Source of the DNA: Streptomyces roseus
GTDB taxonomy: Bacteria > Actinomycetota > Actinomycetes > Streptomycetales > Streptomycetaceae
Assembly: GCF_001044425.1 (NCBI RefSeq)
Contig: NZ_LFML01000003.1
Location: forward strand, 1-64,000
Length of the DNA stretch: 64,000 nt
Direction of reading: 5' to 3'
This document shows positions 55,377 to 64,000 of this stretch, in pieces. The position numbers were made by a program, and so were the translations under genes. Within the stretch, counting starts at the first letter, position 1, and the number at the start of each line of letters is the position of its first letter. The notes beneath the pieces were generated by a model. It saw only the letters and a program-made list of their open reading frames with translations, was not told the origin of the DNA and did no database searches.

Positions 55377-56620
55377 TTGGTCTCCCCCTCGCAGGCGTCG
55401 GTGTCGTAGAGGTGGAAGTAGCGGGCGGCGGTGTCCATGTCCTTGTCGCCGCGGCCGGAGAGGTTGACCACGATCAGTCCGTCGGTGCCGAGTTCGCGGC
55501 CGAGGTCGAGGGCGCCGGCGAGGGCGTGGGCGGACTCGATGGCGGGGATGATGCCCTCGGTGCGGGAGAGCAGGCGCAGGGCCTGCATCGCCGCGTCGTC
55601 GGTGACGGCCCGGTACTCGGCGCGGCCGGTGTCCTTGAGGTGGGAGTGTTCGGGGCCGATGCCGGGGTAGTCCAGGCCGGCGGAGATGGAGTAGGGCTCG
55701 GTGATCTGGCCTTCCTCGTCCTGCAGGACGTAGGAGCGGGAGCCGTGCAGGATGCCGGGTTCGCCCGCGGTCAGGGTGGCGGCGTGTTCGCCGGTCTCGA
55801 CGCCGTGGCCGGCGGGTTCGAAGCCGACCAGGCGGACGTCGGTGTCGGGGAGGAAGGCGTGGAAGAGGCCGATGGCGTTGGAGCCGCCGCCCACGCAGGC
55901 CGCGACGGCGTCGGGCAGGCGGCCGGTGCGTTCCAGGATCTGGCGGCGGGCCTCGACGCCGATGACGCGGTGGAAGTCGCGGACCATGGCGGGGAAGGGG
56001 TGGGGGCCGGCGACGGTGCCGAAGAGGTAGTGGGTGCGGTCCACGTTGGCGACCCAGTCGCGGAACGCCTCGTTGATGGCGTCCTTGAGGGTGCGCGAGC
56101 CGGACTTGACGGCGATGACCTCGGCGCCGAGCATCCGCATGCGGGCCACGTTCAGGGCTTGGCGCCGGGTGTCGATCTCGCCCATGTAGACGGTGCATTC
56201 GAGGCCGAAGAGGGCGCAGGCGGTGGCGGTGGCGACGCCGTGCTGGCCGGCTCCGGTCTCGGCGATGACGCGGGTCTTGCCCATGCGCTTGGTGAGCAGG
56301 GCCTGCCCCAGCACGTTGTTGATCTTGTGGGAGCCGGTGTGGTTGAGGTCCTCGCGCTTGAGGAAGATCCGGGCACCGCCGGCGTGCCCGGCGAAGCGGG
56401 GAACCTCGGTCAGGGCGCTGGGCCGGCCGGTGTAGTTGACCATCAGGTCGTTGAGTTCGGCGGTGAAGGCCGGGTCGCCCTTGGCCTTCTCGTACTCGAC
56501 GGCGACCTCGTCCACCGCGGCGACCAGCGCCTCCGGGATGAACTTGCCGCCGAAGTCACCGAAGTAACCCTCGGCGTTCGGGGTGTGACCCTCCGGGTCC
56601 GGAATGAAGAACGAGGTCAT
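55373..56620 (-). CDS. trpB: Tryptophan synthase beta subunit
   Basis: A 415-residue PLP enzyme joining indole with serine to give tryptophan. The PLP lysine is in HTGSHKINN (about 98-106), the phosphate cup is GGGSNAIG and the ammonium/serine site is AETGAGQHG. Length matches the family (about 400-425). ATG 56620 overlaps the trpC stop as ATGA. It forms the alpha2-beta2 complex with the product of the next gene. Confidence 0.97.
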   Translation of the reverse strand: MTSFFIPDPEGHTPNAEGYFGDFGGKFIPEALVAAVDEVAVEYEKAKGDPAFTAELNDLMVNYTGRPSALTEVPRFAGHAGGARIFLKREDLNHTGSHKINNVLGQALLTKRMGKTRVIAETGAGQHGVATATACALFGLECTVYMGEIDTRRQALNVARMRMLGAEVIAVKSGSRTLKDAINEAFRDWVANVDRTHYLFGTVAGPHPFPAMVRDFHRVIGVEARRQILERTGRLPDAVAACVGGGSNAIGLFHAFLPDTDVRLVGFEPAGHGVETGEHAATLTAGEPGILHGSRSYVLQDEEGQITEPYSISAGLDYPGIGPEHSHLKDTGRAEYRAVTDDAAMQALRLLSRTEGIIPAIESAHALAGALDLGRELGTDGLIVVNLSGRGDKDMDTAARYFHLYDTDACEGETK

Positions 56621-57477
56621 GACCCCTCCTGAAGGGTTCGGCGTGCCTGGGTGTCCTTGAGTCGTGCCACTTCCGCCGCCGGATCGGCCGACCGCATCAG
56701 GGTTTCCCCCACCAGTACGGCGTCGGCGCCGTCGGCGCGCAGCCTCAGGGCGTCCGCCGGGCCGCGTACGCCGCTCTCCGCGACCAGCACGCGGTCCGCC
56801 GGGACCTGCGTCCGCAGCCGGCCGGTGAGGCCGAGGTCGATGCTGAAGTCCCGCAGGTCGCGGTGGTTGACGCCGATGTTGACGGCGCCGAGGGCCAGCG
56901 CCGTGCTCGCCTCCGCCTCGCTGTGGACCTCCACCAGCAGGTGCAGGCCCAGCGCTTCGGCGTACGCGTACAGCTCGGCCAGCCGGTCCCCGGTGAGGGC
57001 GGCGACCACGAGCAGGACCGCGTCCGCGCCGTACGCGCGTGCTTCGGCGATCTGGTACTCGTCGACGATGAAGTCCTTGCGCATGACGGGCAGGGCCACG
57101 GCCTCCCGTACGGCTTGCAGGTCCTCGGGCCGGCCGCCGAAGCCCTCGGTGTGCGCCAGGACGGAGAGCGCGCAGGCGCCGCCCGCCTGGTAGCGCCGGG
57201 CCAGCTCGGCGGGCCGGTACGCGGCCGGGTCGACGAGCGGGCCCTTCAGCGGGCTCCGGGGCTTGAGCTCGGCGATGACGCCGAGGCCGGGGGCCCGCAG
57301 GGCGGCTCCGAAGTCCCGTACGGCGGGGGCGCTCGCGGCGCGCCGCTCCACCTCGGCCAGCGGGACCTCGGCGCTGCGGGCGGCCGTCTGGCGGTGCGCG
57401 GCTTCGATCAGCTCGCCGATCAGGCCCGGCAGGCCGGCCGGGCCCGGCAGGCCCGGCGGTGCGGTGGGGGTGGACAC
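56617..57477 (-). CDS. trpC: Indole-3-glycerol-phosphate synthase
   Basis: A 286-residue TIM-barrel enzyme turning carboxyphenylamino-deoxyribulose phosphate into indole-3-glycerol phosphate. Signatures are [14 protein letters not shown] (about 79-92) and [15 protein letters not shown], with the catalytic lysines and glutamates. GTG 57477 has GAGGAG eight bases upstream. It follows trpD after 56 bases, the largest gap in this operon; no separate trpF is present, as expected for streptomycetes that use PriA. Confidence 0.95.
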   Translation of the reverse strand: MSTPTAPPGLPGPAGLPGLIGELIEAAHRQTAARSAEVPLAEVERRAASAPAVRDFGAALRAPGLGVIAELKPRSPLKGPLVDPAAYRPAELARRYQAGGACALSVLAHTEGFGGRPEDLQAVREAVALPVMRKDFIVDEYQIAEARAYGADAVLLVVAALTGDRLAELYAYAEALGLHLLVEVHSEAEASTALALGAVNIGVNHRDLRDFSIDLGLTGRLRTQVPADRVLVAESGVRGPADALRLRADGADAVLVGETLMRSADPAAEVARLKDTQARRTLQEGS

Positions 57478-57533
57478 AGCGGTTGCTCCTCGTTCGGTTC
57501 GCGGGGTCGCGGGTGTCGGTGCGGTGCTGGGTG

Positions 57534-58571
57534 TCACGCGGCGGTCCGCTCGGCCCGCCGGGCCCGCCGGGCGGTGCCCGTCGCCACCCACCGCTCCAGG
57601 ACGGCGGCCGCGTCCCCGCCGTCGATGGCCTCGGCGGCGCGGGCGATGCCCGTCCGCCAGTCCTCGCACTGCCCGGCCGCACGCAGGGCCGCGGCCGTGT
57701 TGAGCAGCACGACGTCCCGGCGCGGGCCGTGCTCGCCCGCCAGGATCCGGCGTACGGTCGCCGCGTTGGTGGTGGCGTCGCCGCCCCGCAGGTCCGCCAG
57801 GGTGGCGGGGGCGAGGCCCAGATCGGCGGGGTCGAGCCGGTAGGACGTGGTGGCGCCGTCGGCCAGCTCCACGACGCGCGAGGGGGAGCAGGTGCTCAGC
57901 TCGTCCAGTCCGTCGTCGGCGCAGAACACCAGGGCGCGTTCGGTGCCGAGCCGGCGCAGGACCTCGGCCATCACCTCCAGCAGGGCGGGGTCGGACACGC
58001 CCAGGGTCTGGAAGCGGGCACCGGCCGGGTTGCAGAGCGGCCCGAGGACGTTGAAGACGGTCCGTACCCCGAGTTCGCGGCGCGGACCGGCGGCGTGCCG
58101 GAAGGCGGGCTGGAAGACCGGCGCGAAGAGGAAGGTGATGCCGGTCTCGGCCAGGCAGGCCGCGGCGTCCGCCGAGCCGAGGTCGATGGGAACGCCCAGC
58201 GCTTCGAGGACGTCGGCGCTGCCGCAGGCGGAGGAGGCGCTCCGGTTGCCGTGCTTGGCGACGGGAACCCCGCAGGCCGCCGCGACGATCGCCGCGGTGG
58301 TGGAGATGTTGAAGGTGTCGTGGCCGGCGCCGCCGGTGCCGCAGGTGTCCAGGACCCGGCCGTCACCGGCCAGGCGGGTGCCGAAGGCACGGGCGGTGGA
58401 GACCAGTCCGACGATCTCCTCGACGTCGGCGCCGCGGGCGGACAGCGCCATGGCGAAGCCGGCGATCTGGCCGGGCGTGGCCTCGCCGCGGAGTACGGCG
58501 GCCATGGCGCGGCCGGTCTCCTCACGGGTCAGGCGGCGGCCGGCGGCCAGGGTGCGCAGTGCGGACTTCAC
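57534..58571 (-). CDS. trpD: Anthranilate phosphoribosyltransferase
   Basis: A 345-residue enzyme transferring phosphoribose from PRPP to anthranilate. The PRPP-binding glycine loop is [17 protein letters not shown] (about 85-100) and the anthranilate/PRPP region [21 protein letters not shown] follows. GTG 58571 overlaps the trpG stop as GTGA. It is a separate enzyme here, not fused to the glutaminase. Confidence 0.96.
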   Translation of the reverse strand: MKSALRTLAAGRRLTREETGRAMAAVLRGEATPGQIAGFAMALSARGADVEEIVGLVSTARAFGTRLAGDGRVLDTCGTGGAGHDTFNISTTAAIVAAACGVPVAKHGNRSASSACGSADVLEALGVPIDLGSADAAACLAETGITFLFAPVFQPAFRHAAGPRRELGVRTVFNVLGPLCNPAGARFQTLGVSDPALLEVMAEVLRRLGTERALVFCADDGLDELSTCSPSRVVELADGATTSYRLDPADLGLAPATLADLRGGDATTNAATVRRILAGEHGPRRDVVLLNTAAALRAAGQCEDWRTGIARAAEAIDGGDAAAVLERWVATGTARRARRAERTAA

Positions 58572-59184
58572 CGGACCTCCTGGAGCCGGCGGGAGCCGGC
58601 CGTACGTACGGATTCCACGAAGTTGACGATGATCCGCAGCCCCTGGTCGGTGAGGACGGACTCGGGGTGGAACTGCACCCCGTACGTCGGATGGGTGAGG
58701 TGCCGCACGCCCATGATCGTGCCGTCCTGGGCCCACGCGTTGGCGGCCAGTTCGCCGGGCAGGGTCCGCGGCTCGACGGCGAGGGAGTGGTAGCGGGTGG
58801 CCGTGAAGGGGTCGGGCAGGCCGGCCAGGACGCCGGTGCCGTCGTGCCGTACGCGCTCGGTCTTGCCGTGCACGGGGCCCACCCGGACCACGTCGGCGCC
58901 GAAGGCCTCGGCGATGGACTGGTGGCCCAGGCAGACGCCGAGCAGGGGGAGGCGCCCGCTGAGTTCGCGGACGGCGGCGAGGCTGACGCCCGCCTGCCCC
59001 GGGTTGCCGGGGCCGGGCGAGATCAGGACGGCGTCGTGGGCGGCGAGTTCGCCGGTGGTGACGCCGTCGTTGCGGTGGACGACCGGTTCGGCGCCGGCCT
59101 GCGCGAGGTACTGGACCAGGTTGTAGGTGAAGGAGTCGTAGTTGTCGACGACGCCGACGCGGACCGGGAGGCGGGGACGGTCGC

Positions 59185-59188
<4 letters not shown>
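58568..59188 (-). CDS. trpG: Anthranilate synthase glutamine amidotransferase subunit
   Basis: A 206-residue class I glutaminase supplying ammonia to TrpE. The triad is Cys in LLGVCLGHQ (about 86) and His-Glu in FHPES (about 180-184). VVDNYDSFTYNLVQYL is the family N-terminus. It overlaps both trpE (ATGA) and trpD (GTGA) by four bases. PabA is the close alternative; pairing with trpE inside a trp operon makes TrpG the better call. Confidence 0.94.
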
Positions 59189-60680
<1,492 letters not shown>

Positions 60681-60684
<4 letters not shown>

Positions 60685-61949
60685 GCGGTGGCCTCCGTCC
60701 CCGGCTCGGCCAGCGGGTCCACGGAGCGGTCCACGGCGGCGTGCGCGGAGTCGAGGACCTGCCGGCAGGCGGTCTCGTACGGGCCCACGGCCACCAGGGC
60801 GGCCAGCCGCGGGATGGCCTGGCGGGGCGGCAGCAGCAGCCGGTCGCCGGGTTCGGCCAGGGCGGCGGTGTGGGCGATGCCGGGGACGGCAGCGGCGGCG
60901 GTGAGGTCGAGGGGGCGGGCACGGCCGTCGGTGTCGGCGTACACGAACCGGACCTCGGCGGTGCGCCGCAGGGTCGGGGTGAGGTCGGGGAGGCGGCCGA
61001 AGGACAGCTCGGCGGCGACCCTGACCAGGTCGATGCCGGTCGCGAAGGCGCTGATGAAGGGGATGAGGTCGCCGCCGAGGCGGGCGTTCAGCTCGATCAG
61101 CCGGGGGCCGCGGGAGGTGAGGCGGACCTCGGCGTGCGTGACGCCGGTGGTGACGCCGAGCACCCGGTGCGCTCCGGCGACGAGCTCGCGCACCCCCTCC
61201 TCCCACGGTTCGTCGTACGAGGCGGCGACCAGGTGGCCGACCTCCTCGAAGTACGGGGCGAAGCCGAGGCGTTTGCGGGCGATGTGGACGACGTGGACCT
61301 CGCCGTCGTGGACGGCGCTGTCGACGCTGATCTCGGGGCCGTCCAGGTACTCCTCGACGAGGATGCCGTGGCCGGTGGGGAGGGTTGCGAAGGCGGCGCC
61401 GGCGGCGAGCGCGAACGCGGCGCGGACCTGGGTCGCGTCGTCGGCGCGGGTGACGCCGATGCTGCCGGCCAGCGCGCGCGGCTTGAGGACGACGGGCCAG
61501 CCGAACTCGGCGGCAGCGGCCACCGCTTCGTCGGCCGTGGTGACGAGCCGGTGGCGGACGGCGGCGAGGCCCGCCTCCGCCATCAGGGTGCGGGTGGCGT
61601 ACTTGTCGCGGCAGTGCCGGGCGGCTTCGGGCGACAGCTGAGGCAGCCCGAGCTTGGCGGCGGCTTCGGCGGTGGCCTCGACGGCGGTCTCGTCCCAGGT
61701 CATGACGGCGACCCGGGTGGAGTCCGCGCCGGCCAGGGTGAGTACGGCGTCGGCGATGGCCACCGGGTCGGACAGGTCGGCGACGACGTAGGAGTCGAGG
61801 TAGGCGCGCTGCCAGGTCGGCTCGGCGGAGAGCACGGCGCTGAGGACGTACTCCGTGTGCAGGGACCGGAAGGAGTACTCCCGGTACGGGCGCCCGCCAC
61901 TGCCCACGACGACGAGGCGCTCGGCGGACTGGGGGGAGGGATCGGTCAT
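60681..61949 (-). CDS. ATP-grasp ligase
   Basis: A 422-residue protein of the ATP-grasp superfamily (biotin carboxylase/PurK/D-Ala ligase-like). Seen are the lid/lysine region FGWPVVLKPRALAGSIGVTRA (about 148-168), ILVEEYLDGPEISVDSAV and the metal-binding LIELNARLGGD (about 286-296). The family joins a carboxylate to an amine using ATP through an acylphosphate. Its place between the flavin reductase and trpE in one coupled operon suggests it makes an amide from tryptophan or a precursor. The substrate pair is unknown. Confidence 0.85.
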
Positions 61950-61961
61950 GGCGGCTTCCTC

Positions 61962-62531
61962 TCAGACCTGTGCGGGGGAGGCGTCGGCGTCGGCGGCCAG
62001 CTTGGCCAGCTCGTCCAGTACGCCGGCCAGTTCACCGTCGAGCCCGGCCGGGGCACGGAACCCGTCGGGGCCGGTCAGCTCGCCGATGCCGGGTACGCGG
62101 ACGCTGCGCTCGGCGGGGCGGAAGCCGATGCGGGTGAGGATCGGGCGCAGGGCCTCGATGGCGGGGAGGCCGCCGGAGGGGCCGGCGGTGTAGGTGAACA
62201 GGCCGACCGGCTTGTCCTGCCACTCGTCGTAGAGGAAGTCGATGGCGTTCTTCAGCGGCGCGGAATAGGTGCCGTTGTACATCGGCATGACGAACAGGCA
62301 GGCGTCGCCGCGGGAGATCGTGGCGCTCCAGTCCTTGGTGTGCTGGTGGACGTAGTGGCCGGTGGACGCCTCCTGCGGCTCGTCGAGGAACGGCAGGGCG
62401 ACCTCGGCGAGGTCGATGGCCTCGACGTCGAAGGCGCCGTGCCGGCGGGCCTCGTCCAGGGCCCAGGCGGCGACGGTGGAGCCGACCCGGCCGGGGCGGG
62501 TGCTGGCGGTGATGATCTGCAGGCGGGGCAT
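61962..62531 (-). CDS. NADPH-dependent FMN reductase family protein
   Basis: A 189-residue flavodoxin-fold protein. The phosphate loop for FMN is TASTRPGRVGSTVAAW (about 8-23) and the isoalloxazine segment is PMYNGTYSAPLKNAIDFLYDEW (about 79-100). The family reduces FMN or acts as an NAD(P)H:quinone reductase. As first gene of the operon leading to trpE-trpA it could supply reduced flavin to a tryptophan-modifying flavoenzyme lying outside the window (inference). ATG 62531 has AAGGAG six bases upstream. Gap to the ATP-grasp gene is 12 bases. Confidence 0.9.
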   Translation of the reverse strand: MPRLQIITASTRPGRVGSTVAAWALDEARRHGAFDVEAIDLAEVALPFLDEPQEASTGHYVHQHTKDWSATISRGDACLFVMPMYNGTYSAPLKNAIDFLYDEWQDKPVGLFTYTAGPSGGLPAIEALRPILTRIGFRPAERSVRVPGIGELTGPDGFRAPAGLDGELAGVLDELAKLAADADASPAQV

Positions 62532-62973
62532 GGGGTTCTCCTTGGTGGACGTTCCGGTGTCACCGCGGATCGTCCGGAGGGGCACGGGCCCCTGCAGTGA
62601 TGTGTAGGTAAACAGCAGCGCCGGGCGGTGCGCAACCGGATGAGGCCCCTCGGCCATGCTCTACGTCCCCATCCGTCCGCTTATGTCCGAACGGGGCTGC
62701 CTGGCGCATTCACGACAGCCGTAAACGCGCGGCCCGGGAGACGGCCCCGGCCGGTGCGGCCGGTGCCACAGTGAGATCACGTCACCGCGGGTCTCCTCGT
62801 ACTCGTCGTCCCGTCATCGCGATGCGACGCGTTTTCCTTCCTTCCTTCCTTCCTTCCCGGTGTCTCTCACCGGTATTTCCTTCCCGGTCTTTCCCGCGCC
62901 GCCGCGCTTTCGGCGGCTTCCCCTTCGTGCCGTGATCCGGCATGCCCTGATCCGGCAGAAATGGAGACCGCCC
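62532..62973. promoter_or_regulatory. Divergent promoter region with (TTCC)6 tract
   Basis: The gap between the trp-containing operon and the divergent rightward gene. Six perfect tandem TTCC units lie at 62834-62857, followed by a CCGGT...ACCGG inverted repeat near 62858-62874. No leader peptide rich in tryptophan codons and no attenuator hairpin is seen ahead of the leftward operon. Promoters for both directions must lie here, but no -10/-35 pair is claimed. Confidence 0.5.
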
Positions 62974-64000
62974 ATGGAGAATTCAGCGAATTCGCCCACC
63001 GGCCGCTACGTCACCGCGACCGCGGATCCCGACAACGACCTGCGCACGCTGAACGCGCGGATCGACCTTCCCGCCGCGTACGACGAGTCCTACGGACACG
63101 TCCTGCTGCCCCGCCCCGTCCTCGTCTGCGAGCGCGAGATCACCTCCTTCGCCGAGGACCTGGCAGCCGTCTTCCGGCTCCTCGTCTCGCTCCCCGACCG
63201 CTGCTTCGGCGGTGACCTCGACCGCTACGGCGCGGCCATCGGCCTGACGCCGGAGCTGATCGAGGTGATGCGCGAGGGCGCGACCGGCGACCCGCTGCTG
63301 TACGCCCGCGCCGACGCCTTCCACGACGGCGAGCGCTTCCGGCTGCTGGAGCTGAACGTCGGCAGCGAGCTGGGCGGCGTCGACAGCGCCCAGCTGAACC
63401 GGGCGCTCCTGGACGTGCCCGCGTTCCGCGCCTTCGCCGAGGCCAACGGGCTGCGCCACACCGACACCATGGACCACCTGGTGGCCCAGCTGCGCGCCGC
63501 GGCGGCCACGGTCGCCGGCGCCGACCCGGTCAGCCCGGTGGTGGCGCTGCTGGAGGGGCCGGGCGCGTTCGGCGACCACGACAGCGTCTTCCTCTCCATC
63601 CAGGAGGACATGCGCGGCCACGGCATCGAGCTGCTGCTCGGCGAGATCCAGGAGCTGACCGAGGAGGCGGACGGCAAGCTCGCCCTCCACGGCCGCCCCC
63701 TGGACGTGGTCCTGCGCTACTTCGCCGCCGGCCAGATCGCCGGGGACCCCGTCGCCAGGGCGGCCCTGAGCCGGGTAAACCGCGCCCACGCGGCCGGCCG
63801 CACCGCGCTCTTCACCCCGCTCGAAGGGGCCCTGTTCACCAGCAAGGCCGCGCTCGGCCTGCTGCACCGGGCCGCGGTGCGCGCCGAACTCTCCGACGCC
63901 GAGAAGGAGCTGGTGGACCGGGTGCTGCCGCGCACCTGGGTGCTCGCCGCCGACGCCCCCGACGCCGCGCAGGCCCTCGCCCGCGCCCGGACGCACCGCG
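62974..64000 (+). CDS. Putative circularly permuted ATP-grasp-type protein, partial
   Basis: The frame opens at ATG 62974 (MENSANSPTGRYVTATAD...) and runs to the window end without a stop, giving at least 342 residues. Seen are FRLLELNVGSELGGVDSAQL (about 119-138), resembling the N-terminal ELN segment of circularly permuted ATP-grasp and glutathionylspermidine-synthase-like proteins, and a later LDVVLRYFAAGQI block. The nucleotide-binding part would lie beyond the window, so the call is tentative. It diverges from the trp operon and probably belongs to the same pathway. AT-poor codon use matches the neighbours. Confidence 0.6.
   Translation, partial: MENSANSPTGRYVTATADPDNDLRTLNARIDLPAAYDESYGHVLLPRPVLVCEREITSFAEDLAAVFRLLVSLPDRCFGGDLDRYGAAIGLTPELIEVMREGATGDPLLYARADAFHDGERFRLLELNVGSELGGVDSAQLNRALLDVPAFRAFAEANGLRHTDTMDHLVAQLRAAAATVAGADPVSPVVALLEGPGAFGDHDSVFLSIQEDMRGHGIELLLGEIQELTEEADGKLALHGRPLDVVLRYFAAGQIAGDPVARAALSRVNRAHAAGRTALFTPLEGALFTSKAALGLLHRAAVRAELSDAEKELVDRVLPRTWVLAADAPDAAQALARARTHR

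Overview
The window is very GC-rich, with many GTG and TTG starts, stop/start-coupled genes, tipA, a DUF397/DUF5753/anti-sigma-type ATPase cassette, and the order ppa-dacB-metalloprotease-tilS-hpt-ftsH-folE. Together these point to a Streptomyces (or close streptomycete) chromosome.

Region 1 (1-10308) is the right-hand part of an actinomycete integrative and conjugative element (AICE). It holds a cut-off 5-methylcytosine methyltransferase, small element proteins, the FtsK-like DNA translocase TraB, Spd-type membrane proteins, an RRQRL zinc protein, DUF6303- and DUF6284-like proteins, a GntR repressor with palindromic operators, an HTH-TPR regulator and a creatininase-family cargo enzyme. It ends at a 3' fragment of tRNA-Thr(CGT), the attachment site, followed by the native tRNA terminator. 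Replication and integration genes must lie off the left edge. A cluster of eleven 7-bp repeats just past traB is a good candidate for the conjugal transfer locus clt.

Region 2 (about 10.9-30.0 kb) is a defence island and the most interesting part. A tightly coupled leftward operon encodes a GHKL-ATPase/SF2-helicase fusion, a UvrD-like helicase, DrmA and DrmB. The last two are the core of DISARM, but drmC, drmD, drmE and drmMI are absent. Divergent from it is an operon for an HTH-GHKL ATPase and two proteins of unknown function. Facing that is a pair of C5-cytosine methyltransferases, one of which has lost the catalytic Pro-Cys motif. I read this as a DISARM-related, methylation-linked anti-phage system of unusual composition.

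Region 3 (30.5-54.5 kb) is chromosomal backbone: serine hydrolase, GNAT, family-A DNA polymerase, DUF2786 protein, TatA, the DUF397/ATPase/DUF5753 regulatory cassette with a repeated palindrome, aldehyde dehydrogenase, PBP2, DinB, tipA with its promoter, DedA, ThrE-like exporter, ppa, dacB, metalloprotease, tilS, hpt, ftsH and folE. A GC-rich repeat cluster fills 34.07-34.43 kb.

Region 4 (54.5-64.0 kb) is a leftward, fully coupled operon: FMN reductase, ATP-grasp ligase, trpE, trpG, trpD, trpC, trpB, trpA. A divergent, cut-off gene that looks like a circularly permuted ATP-grasp enzyme starts at 62974. A complete contiguous tryptophan pathway next to two ATP-grasp-type genes suggests the edge of a tryptophan-using natural-product cluster rather than housekeeping trp genes. 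Products and functions are inferred from sequence motifs read by eye; no searches were run.
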